Positions 44,774 through 58,200 of a DNA stretch of 64,000 bases are shown one piece after another. A program made the position numbers and the translations under genes. Each line of letters starts with the position of its first letter. Position 1 is the first letter of the stretch. This stretch comes from Monarcha castaneiventris obscurior (lineage: Eukaryota; Chordata; Aves; Passeriformes; Monarchidae). A model generated the notes under the pieces. The model did no database searches and was not told the DNA's origin. It saw only the letters and a list, made by a program, of their open reading frames with translations. The DNA lies in contig JAMPIT010000856.1 of NCBI GenBank assembly GCA_026261815.1, positions 10,462,001 to 10,526,000 on the forward strand, in the 5' to 3' direction.

Positions 44774-45342
44774 CTTGTACATGTATGGTGGTCAGAACAA
44801 TAAGACAATAAAAAAAATCCCTCTGAGACATACAAAAGCCCAATCCCTTCACCTAACAGCTTTCTAATAATTCACTTTGAGATTGTTTTTTAGTATTTAT
44901 ATGGTTTGTTTAATCAATCTTTAAAATATTAGGCAACATTTTCCTTTGTTATTCAAAATACATGACTATGCACAGAGATGGCAGAACCTTCCAGAACAAC
45001 TTTTCAAGGACTAGGAGCCATGGACAGAAGTTTGCCTTCTGTTCTTAAGTGAGGTGAAGGCCACAGAGCAGAACTGCCCCAGCCACTCTCCACACCCAGC
45101 TCATTCCTGGTCTGAGCATCTCCTGCTAACACAGGAACACGACGATGATAAACATCCATTACTTATGGTCTCCCTTCAGCTCTAAGAGGACAATTACACT
45201 GCACTCTCAAGGAATCATCTGAAACACTGCACTTGGAATGTTAATATTATGTGTTCACAGCTCTTTGAACTTGCTGTGAGAAGTCTTGAGAATAAGTGCT
45301 TTTCCAGCAAAACATAAACATACAAAGCAAACCAAGAGTTAC

Positions 45343-45392
45343 CACAGTAGAGAGATTGAGAAGTCGCATGATCTGGCCACAGAAAACGCCAA
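45343..45392 (-). CDS. Gene A candidate exon (16 codons, phase 1 to 0)
   Basis: The donor CTGTG|GTAACTC is good; the acceptor is weak. The preferred frame is GVFCGQIMRLLNLSTV, and the frame stays open further upstream. Confidence 0.38.
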
Positions 45393-46567
45393 CTGTCTCC
45401 ACCCCAGTTCTATTTAGACTAGGCCTGGATCTACTCCTCCAAATCAATTGTTTAATTATTATAATTATATACACAAAAAATGCAACTGTTTAAAAACTAG
45501 CACATACTTAAAATGCTCATCTAAAGAAAAGAAACACGAAAGGCAAAGCCAATACAAAATCTTGAGTATCCAATAAACAGTGAGAGTCTTTTTGAATTAG
45601 AAATGGTTCCTTCTACATGTAATTCAGAATCTTTTTCACTCTCCAGTAAGTTTTGCCCTAACATTTCACCATCTCTCCATCCTCCTAACAACCAAATACT
45701 CTATGCAAGTTGTTTATCATCTCTGCACCTAATGCAGTTTGAAATTTGCTTGAAAAGGCTTCTTACCATCAGCAAATTTATAATACACCAGATCAAGTAT
45801 TTGAATTAAGGAAGTTGGGCCCCAGAAACATTTTTATCCATCTACTGGTTCATGGCTTCTTTCAAAGCATGGTGCATATCAGTACCACCTTAAATGAACA
45901 TTCAGGTATTTGTAGAATTCTGAATACAGATTTGATTGAGTAACATAAAAAGATTACAGTTCCATTGCTGTAAAACTAAGAAAAATCAGACAAGCTTCTC
46001 TTTCTTAATATTTAAAGATACCAGGCTCCTGCTGGAGAAGCTTAAAGCTTTGCACTGCTTTTATCTATTCTAAAATCTTTCTGAACAACAGCCATCAATC
46101 CGAAGAAATATATTTTCAAAGTATTCTTTCATTCCTCAACAAAAGAGAGACATTGGGAAGGTACTTAAATCCATTAAGATGCATGTAGAGTAGCCTCTAG
46201 CAACTTCCAACCTATTTAAATAAGCAGAATTTTTCTATTTCCATACAAATATTCCAGTCGTTTAGTAAACATTTTGTACCTCAGTAGGCATCAGTGTTTG
46301 TTAATCTCATACATAAGGAATAAATTCCAATCCTGCAGGAGCTCTGTGTATTCCCAGGACTCTGCCCAGGCATGCAGACCCCTGGGCCAGACGTCTCTGC
46401 AGGAGGATGTTCCTCTAAGTACAGTAGGCAGCGACTGGGGCCAAATGATTCACTCCCACCATCACCTCACAATTTCTAATTTGATAATTATAGTGATTAT
46501 CAATTAGCATCTCATCACTATTTGATGACACACGATGACTTGAGGCTAACTAGCATCTTGTACTCAC

Positions 46568-46595
46568 ATTTAACAAAAATGCCATGAAAAGAGGA
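46568..46595 (-). CDS. Gene A small exon (28 bases)
   Basis: A superb acceptor (GCTGGCCTCTGCCACCAG) and donor AAAT|GTGAGTAC bound 28 bases. SSFHGIFVK (phase 0 to 1) and PLFMAFLLN (phase 2 to 0) are both open; neither joins the exon at 46662 directly. Confidence 0.4.
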
Positions 46596-46661
46596 CTGGT
46601 GGCAGAGGCCAGCAGGCAGAAAGAGCTGAGTAAACAATGGAATGTGCAACAGTTTTGGTAC

Positions 46662-46784
46662 CCTTAAAGGTTAATTTTTCTGACAAGGCTCCATTCAGAG
46701 ACAGGCCAATGCAGTCAGACCCCCAGTGTGAGGGGGCCCTGTGCAGATCCCTGGCCATCACAGGAGTGGGAACACCATTCCCAG
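46662..46784 (-). CDS. Gene A exon (40 codons, phase 1 to 1)
   Basis: The acceptor CCTGTTCCATGAGCACAG and the donor AAGG|GTACCA enclose GNGVPTPVMARDLHRAPSHW then GSDCIGLSLNGALSEKLTFK. The plus strand is also open over this interval but has no splice support. Confidence 0.5.
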
Positions 46785-48304
46785 CTGTGCTCATGGAACA
46801 GGCCACAACCTTTGTCTTCTGTACAACTCTTCCACCCAGAAGTCACTCCCATGGTGAGAAGGTCTGCACAACAACACTAAGGTTCGAAGAGAATCCTTTA
46901 TTACTCAGGACAACAACCCACTGCACATTTCAGACTAATTAAACTCCCTTTAAAAAGGAAAAAGAAATCAAATATATTTTATATTGAAATAACGTAACGC
47001 AACTGCCAGAAGACAGAACTGCTGAAGAGCTGAGCACAAAATGAATTTACAAGTGGTTTTGTCTACAGTTCACTACTTGATCAGCTTTCACATGGATGAT
47101 AATTCAAGTTTAGAGAATACTCAACCAACCTGTTGCAGCTGAAACTCATTTCTTCCGTTCACCTTGCAGTATAAGATACTTGATCTCAACAACTTTACCT
47201 GATCTATTTCCTACAAGTGAAGAAGCTGCATTTCAGCATGCCTGAAATAAGACTTACGTCTTTAATGCTGGAAGAGTTATTATAGAAGCATTAGCTGGAT
47301 ATAGCATTGTATTCTGATTCATTCAGAAGAGCCATGGCCCATATATTTAGAATGTTAATTTTTTTATCTTATAAAAAGATTGAAGTCGTGTAATTCTCTC
47401 ATGCATATGACCACATCATTCCATTAGAAACTTCTGTGGCTGTAGCACAATTTCCATTTTCATGAAGAACTTTTATAGGAATTGTCATCTTCTCTCTAAA
47501 GTAAATTTTTGCATAAAAATGATGAATGTCTTAGAATCCATTAGAATTCAGAGTGCAAAAAACCCATAAGTTATAAATTAATACAAATTTTGTGAAATCC
47601 CAATGAAAGCCCTCTACATTAAGACCTCCACACTGGTTTATGTGTCAAATAATTCTTAAGAGGACTAACTGTAATTTTCATCATTATGTAAAAATTTTAA
47701 TGTATTTTGTTTCTGCCTTACATAGTTGTTTTATCTTTCATTGTTTCATGTCTTCTACATTTCATACCTTCATCTGCACGAATATTTTTCAGAAATAATG
47801 TATCTTACTCTCTTCCCTTCCCCTTCTTGCCTTAAATACTCTCAGTTACTTAAAACTAACTTAGTGTAAGGACTTTTTTTGGGGATAGTTTGTATACACT
47901 GCATAACTCCCTGAGATATACAGTACCTGAAACTGACACTACTGCAAATGCTGAGTAATCTGAAATATACTGTTGAAAAATTATGCTCTACTATGTACTA
48001 AGCGAAAGTTTCAATTCACTTTTTAATCCAGTAAAATGTCTAGTTTACTACTGACCATAGAAAAACTGCTTTACATGGCATCTAAAATGATTCCTGAATC
48101 CCTGGCACCTAAAACTACCTTTTATTATATTTTTTTTTCATTTTAATGTAAACAGCAAGAATCATCAGCATTTATCTGCCAACATGATGCTTCATATTGG
48201 CACATATCAACAACAACTACCAAAAGAAAAGAGCAAAAAGTGACGTGAATTTTAATTTGCAGAGATAATTATGTCAGGTATGGCTTGTTCCAGGATAACA
48301 ATAC
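46785..48304 (-). other. Intron-like stretch with tiny splice-bounded intervals only
   Basis: Two 10-12 base intervals (near 47199-47210 and 47255) sit between strong acceptors and donors. They are too short to call. Otherwise AT-rich and featureless. Confidence 0.4.
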
Positions 48305-48370
48305 CCTGTTAGGGCTTGCAGGCCTCAGCAGAAGTAATTTGGGAATAGCAGTGACAGCATAAACAAAGCA
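48305..48370 (-). CDS. Gene A exon (22 codons, phase 0 to 0), furthest upstream found
   Basis: The acceptor CCCTCATAAACCTTTCTCAG is excellent; the donor CAGG|GTATTG is fair. The frame reads CFVYAVTAIPKLLLLRPASP then NR. No start codon or first exon could be placed between here and the CpG island. Confidence 0.58.
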
Positions 48371-49182
48371 CTGAGAAAGGTTTATGAGGGTGGAGTCCAT
48401 ATAAAACACTGGATTAAATCTCTTCTGTATCCTGCGGCTCCAAACTTTCCGAGGATGCAGCAGTAAACCCTGAGCAGACAAACTACAGCAGACTTGGCTT
48501 CCAACCCCTCTTCCTCAACACACGAGCCCCAGCCACTTATTACAACTGAATGCACCGTTGTTCCCCGTGAAATACTTGAAAACAAAGAGCTAAAACACAA
48601 AGCCCATTCCCCTTCATGGAGTATTAACTTCCGCTTTTAATAACTAACTCCTGGTCCCACACGATACAGTTCTGCATTGTCCAGCACACCCCACTTCAGC
48701 CAGACAATGCACACAGCAATAAAACTCAACCCAGCAAAGAAAGTGAAAGCTGCGTTTGTTCAGCGTGTTATTTGGCGCAGCCAACTGTAATGCTTCTGCC
48801 TGCCATTTATTGTTTACTCTGTCAAAGGATTATTAAGAATTAGGCTACATTTGGCAATTTTTTGAGAAGGGAATTTACATGCAAAGTGACTGACACTTGG
48901 TATTTAAAGTCTATTGGTCGACTCTGACCCTTCGTTTACAAGTGACTCATTTGACTGCAAGGATCTCTGATGTGGAAATGCTCAGATACGAATCAATTGC
49001 AGTTTTTGTCTCGGGTAAATGTTACTTGGCAATCCAAAAGAAATGAACAATGCTGAGACCGAGGCTCACATAGAATAGTGCTCATATGTTTAAAGAATTC
49101 CTTTTACATGCCTGGTTTAGTTCTAGTCGGAGGATTTATGACTCCCCTTCTCCTAATAACTTATCTCAGAGCACAGTGTTTT

Positions 49183-49222
49183 TAAACACACACACACAGA
49201 CACAGAGACACACACACACAAA
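49183..49222. repeat. Imperfect CA dinucleotide repeat
   Basis: Runs of ACAC broken by AGAC, on the plus strand. Confidence 0.85.
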
Positions 49223-49639
49223 ACCAGCAGTTAACTCTTTTTCTGCCTGAAAGAACAGCACGGATGCATTTAAGTAAATTTAAAAAGCAGGTTTGCTGCT
49301 GATAGGGATTTTGTTCTCCGTGGGAGGTTGGGATGGGGTAAGGATAGGGCTAGAAAGGGAGAGAAACATGTACGTACAGTTTGCAAATCCCTGCTCCATA
49401 AAGAAACGATTGTGTGTAAGGAACGACCATTCCTACATGAATCAGCTCAGTGCGAATTCTGCAGTTTATCTCTGATAAGGATAAAAGTAAAAGGGTTTCT
49501 CTGAACCCGAGCAAGATTCCCTTCCTCTCAGAAGGCAGATGCAGCATTTCTATAAACAAAAATGTCTCTAGCCCTACCTTGTGCCAGTGCTTGCAACATG
49601 TGGAGCTGAAGCAACAGAAACGCCCACCATCCCCGACAG

Positions 49640-51190
49640 AAGATGAAACAGAAGTTTAACTTTATCATCATTCCGCCTCGCCTGCTATTCCTTCGGGCAA
49701 TAATTTCGCGATCCACCTTCCTTTCAACCGGTGTTGCCTCACTGATCCCCATCCGATCCGACTGGCTGCCACTGCTGACAGCGCTTTGGTCATCGCTCAT
49801 TCCGCACCCCCGGGCCGGGCTCTCTGTGCGGGGTCGGGAGCCTGTGCCCCGCGCTTTGGGGGGAAGCGAAGCCCCCACTTGCCGGGATCGGCGGGCTCTT
49901 TGATTTGTGCTCACTCCTCCTGCAAGCCGAGAGCAGCGCTCCGTGTGCCTCCCGCTATGACAGTCGCCACCTAAGTCAATGTTTCTTGTGGAGGTATTGA
50001 TTGCACCAAAACAACCAGTCAGAAATGTGAAACACATGTTTCTCTGCACTGTCACATCCGATGCCTTCAGCAGAGAGGGAGTAAGTTCATGGGCGTCAGT
50101 ATTTCAGTAAATCCGGATCCTTCAACACGTCGCAAACAGGAACAGGGAGAAACTGATCCATTTTAGCCACCAGCAGACAATCCAAAGAGAACCTTTCATA
50201 CCGCAACGTTGATGGAAACTGTTACCCCCGTCATTTTCATGAAGCGTGGTGAGTTCTCCAGCGTGTGTCCCATTCTCTTGTAAAAACCCTGCGATGGAAG
50301 TGTTAAATTCTCATACAAGGGGAAAAAAAAAAAAAAAGCGACAAGGAAAAAAAAACTAATTGAAAGTATCTCGTTATTCCTTGCGCTAAGGATTTATTTC
50401 AGACAATTTCAAGATTAGCCATGCAGACAGAGTAGTCTCCAGATATCCCCGCAAAGCTCTGCATAGTTTATATTAATCCGATTTTCCTTGGGATACAAAT
50501 CTCTATCGTCAATAGAAGGGTTTGAAGGGTCCTCGAGCAGGTAAATCGAGCAGCTCTGGCTGTGATTCCAGCTCGCTGTGCAGTCAGTCAGCCACAGGCC
50601 AGTGCCGGTGTCACTTGAACTCTCACGTCCATCGGGGGGTAGGGAAAACCTCAGCTGATCCTGTCTCCCTCCTCGAAGGCTGGTGCCGATCCTTTCCTTC
50701 CAGGGAGACCACGACAAAAATCACCTCTAACAGGGAAAGCGCTTTTTCTCGGGCCGGTTGTGGACGCAGCAAGGAAGCAAACCCTCAGCTGGACAGTGTC
50801 CGGGGCGGGGGGGAGAGAAAATCTCCCGAAACAAACAGCAACAAGGTGAAATCCTCCCAGCTCTGCTGAGCCGGGCTTCTGCTCTCCGTGCTGATGCAGC
50901 CCAGGGATCCCGGTCCTTCCTCCGAGCGTCTCTCCCTCACAGGCGCTGTAAACACAAGGGGGAAAGCGCGATCACAACAGCGGCGGCGGCGGCAATAAAA
51001 CCCAACCGAAAAAAAAAAAAAAAAAGGAAAGCAAGCGCTGGAGGTTTTTACATTTGAACAATGCAACGGGTATTGTTTCAGTCCCGCCTTCCGTAAAGGG
51101 AAAACTTTCGTGGGAGATTCCCTCCCCCCTTGTTAAAAGAAAGGAAAGAATAGGAGTAGTTATAAAAGAAGTGCACCCGGGATAAAGGCG
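49640..51190. other. CpG-island shore upstream of the main promoter
   Basis: GC content and CpG density rise in patches (49.64-49.95 and 50.5-51.0 kb), separated by AT-rich DNA and two A-runs. Long open frames exist on both strands, for example a 175-codon minus frame at 49528-50055, but base composition explains them. A plus-strand donor-like CAG|GTAAATC lies near 50540. First exons of either flanking gene could be here, but none can be assigned. Confidence 0.4.
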
Positions 51191-52290
51191 AGTTAAAAAC
51201 AAAGCACCTAAGCGCGAAGTTGATCAAACACGAGCCCCGCCGGCTCGCCCCCGCCCCCGAGAGCCGCCTCAACTTTTCTCGCCGCCTCGGGCGGCAGCGC
51301 GGAGCGACCCTGCCCGCGGCCCCGCCATGCCCCCGCCATCCCCCGCCATCCCCCGCCGTCCCCCCGCCATCCCCCCGCGCCCACCTCGCCGTCCCCGCCC
51401 CGCGTCCCGGCTCCCCCCCGGCTCCCTCCGAACCGGCAGCGGCGCTGCTGGCTCACCTCCCGGCTCCCCGCACGGCTCTCCCGCCCACAGCGCCTCAGCC
51501 CACCTTCCCCTGACCTACACCTCGCCAGCGGGGCTGGGCTGGGCTGCGGAGGGAGGGAGGGAGGGAGGGGGGCGCATCCTGCGCGGGGCTGAGGGGATGT
51601 GGATGTGTGTGCGCGCGTGCTTATCTGTACCCGTGTGTGTCTGTACGTGTGTGCCGCTGCCGGGACTGGGCGGTGGGGGCGGGAGGGGGGTATTTTAGCG
51701 CACGTTCGGCAGCCGCGGAATGGGGGGGACACACAAGCACGGCCGCCCCCATCCCCTCACCTGCCCTGCTCCCCCCCGGGCCGGGCCGGGCCGGGCCGGG
51801 CCGCTCATGAGGCGGGCAGCGCGAGCGCGCGCAGGGGGCCGCGCGCGCCAGGGCAAAGGCGGGAGCGGCGCGGCGTCTCGAGCCCCCCTTCCCCACCCCC
51901 CCCCCCCCCGCGCGCCGGCCTGAGGGGACGCGGCCCCATGGCTTGTCCCTGCTCCCGTTCCTCTCCCCGTTCCCGTTCCCGTTCCCATCCCCGCTCCCCT
52001 GGTCCCCGCGGGGCGCTCCGCCGCCGCGTCCCCGCGCTAACAGCGCCCCCTGTGCAGGCGCGGCGGTGCCGCGGGCAGGGACGCACCGGGCCCGCCCGGA
52101 CAGGCCGGGCCGCCGCCGCCGCCTCATGCCGGGCGCGCCCCGCGAGCAGCAGGAATGCGGTGACAGAGCCAAGGGAGCCCCGAGGTGCGAGTTCAGCCCG
52201 TCCCTGCGCGCTGAGGTGTGAGGTGCTGCCGCGTTCCTGAGCTCGGTGCGCTTGTGCCCCGTGAGGGGAGTGAGGGATGCAGGCTGGCAG
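51190..52290. promoter_or_regulatory. CpG-island promoter, possibly bidirectional
   Basis: About 1.1 kb of very GC-rich, CpG-dense DNA with GC-box-like GGGGCGGGAG-type words, five tandem GGGCC units (51778-51802), GGGA repeats (51548-51570) and CCGTTC repeats near 51965. No TATA box stands out. Such islands mark housekeeping promoters. Gene A lies to the left on the minus strand; a plus-strand gene to the right is inferred. Donor-like sites CCGAG|GTGCGA and CTGAG|GTGTGAG near 52180-52220 could end an untranslated plus-strand first exon. Reading frames of up to 249 codons here are composition artefacts or at most 5' exons. Confidence 0.75.
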
Positions 52291-55200
52291 AGCCAAAGTT
52301 GGAGGTTGGCTCTTGCTCCTTCTGCCTTTCTGACAGGCGGTGTGTGATGATGGAGCCGTGCAGCAAACACTGCACGTTATCACATCAAACACAAGGTCAT
52401 TTTCCTCTGTTATTAACAGCCGGTGTGATGGGTGTCTGACAGAGGTGCGTTACCCAAGAAAGCACATTTTTCTCAAGCCTTTGTTATTTTACAGCATAAG
52501 ATAAAGGTAAAGCAGCTTCACAGTTTGCACCCCAGCACAGGTGAATACTTTCCCTGGTTCCGTGGCAGTGTCTCCTGTGCCCAGCACCTGCCCCTCAGCT
52601 GCCTTTCCGAGCCATTGCATCCGCCAGCATCCAGAGCTGCTGGGCAGCTTTTCCTCCTGACCCTCCCTTTTTATCTCACAGGTACATCTGTCTGCCAGAT
52701 TCCCTCCTACGCCAGTCCCTGCTTCTTCTAGTATCCAACAGGTTATTAAGTTTTATGACATCTCTCGTCTGCCCACCCTTTATCCCTCTGTGTGCCAGCT
52801 TGTTCGTGTGTTCAAGAAGTTGCTGTAGTTAAATCCTCCTTATTGTGGCACCTTTTCCTGGTACGAGATATGAGCTGCATTCACCAGCCGCCTCTTCCTT
52901 GTGGTAAATAAAGTGAAAATAGCGATTCTGTTGTGCCTCTCACGTCACACTTTCCTTTTTTTGTGCATAGACCACATTAATAATTATCTACACATATCAG
53001 GACTCAGTGCTTATGATTTTCCCTGCAATACGTCCGTTCTGAGAACAATGCAAACTGAACCCGGATTGTGTTCAGAACTGACCTCAAGGAAGTAACAATC
53101 TCTTTGTAACTCCCATTGCTTCATTAATAGTAGTTATTTTACTGCCGCGTGAAAAAAACTCTTTTTCTTTAACCAGTAATTCTGGGTGGGACTGATTTGC
53201 CTTAACTGGAAATGGAAAGCATATTTAATTGTGCATTGGGCAGTTTTGTTTTGGTATTTTTTTAAGCACCGTTAACAAAGGAGCATAGGGCTGCTCACGG
53301 AAATTTCAGTTTAAGATTTCAAATTTAGTTTGATATCTAAGAAAGTCCTCAGTGCATCCTCACAAGTTCTAAGGGAGGCAATTTGCAGTGGTTATGATAG
53401 AATTGTCAAAAGTCTGCTGAAAGAATCACTGTCAAACTGTTAAAACCAAGGTGCTACAAAGGAGAAACGCTCATTTCTGCAACGTTGCTCAATTTCAGTG
53501 AAAGTTTGTTGCACTTTGAAAGTAACATGTTTTCCTCGTAGCCTTTTTATCTGCTCAGCGGGCAGACATAAGCATAGGAAGGTAACCTACAAACATAAAC
53601 ATAGGAAAGTAACCTATTTTCATCACTCAGGTCTTGCTTTCTTATTTAAATATGGTTGTGTCTTTTATACTTGACATTTCGGGTGAAATGTTTGCAGTTT
53701 GTTATTTCCTTGTTTTTAACAATGAGCATATCTAAGAAGACAATATTCAGGGCTGGGTTTTTTTCTGTTTACCTTGGTTACAGTAAACATACTTAATAAT
53801 AATGTTCATACCCGAAAAATTACTTGAAATCTTGTTGTCTAGATTAGTGAAAGCTTTTTTACCACTTCTCCCTCCTACGTGCATGCAACAGTTGAACATG
53901 TAGCAGGAATACCCACCCGAAAAAGCAGAAACAACAAATCTGATGGTCATAAAGACAGAAAAAAAGGAAAGGATGGGTTTTCAGGAATTTTAAAAGTAAG
54001 CACAGGAACAAAAGAAGAAATGTAGTTAGTTTTATTTAAAGGTGGAAAAAAAGAAGGCTAGAAGTCTTTTTATCTTTGACTGTTGTGGTTTGAAATGAGG
54101 TGTAAATGCGATGAGATAATGAGACAAAAGAGAAAGGAAGAAAAGGCTCCACTACTCAAGACAGGCCATTTAATGAAAGGCAGCCTTCTAGCCAAGAAAG
54201 TGGAATCATGAAACTACTTCCACAGGAAAATCTCACCAATTTTTTTACTATACTTTATATCTTCTGGGGTACAGCTTATTGACTCTAACCATTGGAGTTA
54301 GCTGCACTCCTATAGACAGAGCATTCTCATATGCATATAATTTCATATGCTTTTTAAGGCTTGATTTTTTGGGGGGCTTTGTTTGGTTTTTTGTTTGTTT
54401 GTTTGTCTTTGAGCAATGCAGGAGGTTGTTGGGACCTGCTGTATCTCCTCATGCAGCCTCTGGTTCTTGCAGTCATTGATGGGTGGTACCCAACGGGGGT
54501 CTAGATTATACCAAATGGGATGGTTTTTAGCCAAGTAATTGTTATGCTTTGTTTGTCTGTTTTAGTCCTGTAAGACAAGTAATTGTATTGCATTCTCTTC
54601 TGTTATAGAAAAAAACCCACCAAAATTAATCAGGGATTTTTTTTATGTGGTGTTTTTCGTCAGCACACTTTCTTTGATGATGATTTACTCTACCTGGAAA
54701 ATTTAACAGGGAAAGAAAAAGTCTTTACCAAAACCTTTGAAAATTAAATGGAGACCAATATAAACATGATGACAGGCAAAATAGAACTTAATATTCTAGT
54801 AAGGTCTTCATCATAAGTAATGTAGAACAATTAATATTTTTAATTCCCTGAACGGAAGGTATAGATCTTGTTGGAACCCTGAAAACAGTTTAATGGGTTG
54901 TTCCTACACTTCCATTTTCCTTCACTCAAAAGCTTAAAGTGCAAAACTCGGGACAAGCAATTTTATTGACTACCACATGATAGTCCCAGAGGGTTTTTAT
55001 ATTGCCTTTCCTTTTCTCCCAAGAGGGACGGTGCTTTAGAAAACAATGACTTTGCAAGTAGAAAGTAACTTTCTTTCAAATGGGAATTTTTTTTCAGCAT
55101 ATTAAATCAACCTGAATTCAATGAACTTTTGGGAGGGGGCTAAAATCTTCCCTAACAAGGGTATATTCCCAAGGGACACTAGCCAGCTGCTCTGCTTTTG

Positions 55201-58200
55201 TCAGGTAAATATGCTTCTACATCGGTAAGAAACATTGGAAGAGAAGGGAAAAAGTATCCCATTATATGTTGGAAGTCTCAGGGGAGACATTGGGCAATGA
55301 CTTCACCACACTTCTGGAAGTATCTCCTGCAGCAAACACTGTTGCAAGAACAAGAATAACTCCCATTAAATTTTACTGGGCTTAAATAACTTAATATGGT
55401 GTCAGTTTATAAAGCCCCCAAACAAACAGAATGACAAATTTTTGTTTTCTCCATGTGGTTTGAATTTACATAAAAGAAATTAGAATTAGATTTATGTACC
55501 TCTTAGGTCTGATTTTAAATTCAGAAATGTGAGCAAATTCAGAGCTAAATTCCCTCTCTTGCTGCTTAATATGATTGTGCTCAGGAGTGTGGGAACAGGC
55601 GAGGCGCAGTTCTAAGGCACAGCGGTAAAAGATGAGGGCAGAATGAATATATTGAAATGTTTCATGGCTTTTATGAGCCTGAGAAGGATCCTGCTAGAGC
55701 TGTAGCACAGCTGTATTTATGCTCAAATACAGTTAAGCTTATGGAAGCAATGTCTGTGCAGTCAGGACAAGGGGCTAACGTGGTTTCTGAATTATCCCAT
55801 CTCCTGTATTATCCCAAGGTAACGATAGGATTTCCCATTTAGCCATCAGAAGAAATTCACAATGACCCAGCCATGTTGCCCTGCTGTGTTTTATGGAGTA
55901 GAGAGTTAGCGAAGTAACATAAAGGATCAAGACAACAGGTTCTGCGTTTTTGAAATGTAGACGTTTGAAAACATTCTCAGAGCCTGCCAGAGGAAGTCTA
56001 CAGGGGCTGTAATGATTCTACTCCAGACAAGTTGGGCTGGAATGTAGAGACAGATCTTCTCTTAAGAAGTCTGTGCCTTCAAACACCAGCGGGTCTGGCT
56101 GCCCAGCCATGGGTTGCCGGGATCGCCCTTTCATGGTTCTGATGATGCCCCAGGCATGAGTGACCTGAGCACTTTGAGAACGGTCTGAAATTGCCCGTAA
56201 ATACTGGGGCAGACTTTGGACAAAGACTAAATGTGTCCGTTGAACTTAACCTTTGTACTTAGGAGTGCCATCTTGGGGACTTCCTCAACTTTCTAGTTGA
56301 TCAGGAAAAAATAAATGAAGCAGAATCTGAAACCGTAAGCACAAAAGAAATCTACTGAATTGCAGCTGAATATTACCAATGAAATGCATTAATGCATCAG
56401 CTTACACTTGAGCACACTGGGCAGAAGACTTCCAGAGAATACATCAGACTGTAGGGAGTGTGGTGTTAGCTGCATTCTTTTTTCCCCCGGCTCCTTTTCT
56501 TTTTGTGGAACTAAATCAAAACCCATTCGTAACATTAAAAAGTACTGCTTCTGCAGGACGTTTTTCAGGTAGGATGTAAAATGTTAAACACTTTGAAACT
56601 AGATTAGATTTCATGGTGGTTTCCATTTTTCAATAGCTTTTGTGTGAAAAACCTAACAAATAAAAAACCCCACAAGATCCTAAACTGACGTCCTTGTACC
56701 CAATGCAAGATCCATTGTGATTTCCGTTGATTACAATTTTCTAAATTTCCTGACTAAGATTCTGTAATATGCCCATGGTCTCTCCCAGAGAGGGTGCTAG
56801 TTCAGTGGTTAGTGAACTGGTTACTGTCTTCCATGTCCTTAGTCACAAAGATATTATGAAGTCCTAAATTACTTTCTTGCAATCCCTGAACAATGCAGAA
56901 GACTGTTTTTGTCGGGGGTATGGGTTATTTTCAGATGCAATATAAACACCTTGTCTTAAGTAAGCAAAGACATCTGTTAGACACTTTGTGACAGGATTAC
57001 ATTATTATAGTGAAGAACAGTGTTAAATGTATACATGGAGATCATATTCCAAAAAACAGCATATTGTTGAGATCCTGTAATTGAGAAATGCAAAGTGCTG
57101 GATGTGGTGAGTTAGTTCATTATTACAACCCTACATTTTTCTGAATTGATTGACATGACTCAAATGCAAAAGCCTTAAAAGCAAAATCCCAGTGTGATAA
57201 ACAGATAACAAGAAGGAGGATGAAAACAATTACCATGAGGGCTTGAGCAGTTCCACTTACAAAAGGGGAGAAAACGGAATATCGTGGCCACATTGCTGCT
57301 ACTGTAGTCTGCCATTTGCCCATCATATAAAAATAAACATGTCATTAAATGGCAAAGAATAAATAGAAGGTATTGGTCACCTTAGCTATAAATTATTTTT
57401 TCCTCCATAGGACATGAAGATATATTGATTAGTAGTATTTTAAATTATGATTCAAAAGCAGAGGAATCTGCCACTATGAAGATTTCAGCAGATACTCTTC
57501 TGGCATAATGAGACCATGGCTTGTCTTTTAAGGACATTTTGACTTCATTAATCTTTTGGGCCTGAACAGTCGTGTAGCCAAGAATTTTCCAGATTTACTG
57601 ATGACTGAAGTTGAGACATCAATTTTAGATCCTGTAACTCTGGTTTACAAAAATAAAAAATGGACCAGACTGTTGGTTCAGGGAGATAAAATAAGAGGGT
57701 TAATGTGAGTGAGCCACTGTGCCAGATGGTTTTTACAAGTACTGCTATTTTGGCATAAAATTAATGTTGTCCCAAAATATTTTTTTGCCAGATATCTGGT
57801 GCAGAGATTCTGACCAGCAGGTTCTTATATGTAGCAGCCAAAATAATTTATTTGTCACCACTGTTCTCCTTGGCTGCATCCTTGTGTACATCGACTCAGC
57901 CCTTCTCTTGACTGACTGTTATTCCACTGGCATCTACTCAGTGCTTCACAGCTTTTTCTAGACTGGCTCTTCTCAGTTCTGTGATTCTTGCTTTTCTTCT
58001 GAGCTTTTTTCTTTTTTCTTCTTTTTTTTTTTTTTAAGATGATCAAAAGCAATTATAATATATCTTTGAATCTGTTCAAGGCAGGACAAGAGTTCAGATT
58101 AGCACTGAAGAGCTTTCCTTTCCACAGGTCTCTTATCATGATTCTGCTAACAGAAATTAATTTTGTAGAAATCCAGGCTTGGGCACGGACAGTACATTTC

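Larger units (their letters stand above)
78..48370 (-). other. Span of a large multi-exon protein-coding gene (gene A)
   Basis: About 49 short minus-strand exon candidates lie in this span. Most have a pyrimidine-rich AG acceptor, a GT donor and only one plausible open frame, and runs of neighbours agree in phase. The joined product would exceed 1,500 residues and is mostly amphipathic helix with occasional Lys/Glu-rich linkers. No signal peptide, catalytic motif or classical domain was seen. The 5' end is not identified; the CpG island at 51.2-52.3 kb is the natural promoter candidate. The 3' end is either the stop near position 78 or the one near 2537. CFAP54 is a guess from size and layout only. 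All boundaries are manual predictions. Confidence 0.7.

Noticed and set aside
51207..52392. Frames of 90-249 codons in the CpG island
   Set aside because: High GC depletes stop codons. The peptides are Pro/Arg/Ala/Gly-rich with no recognisable motif.
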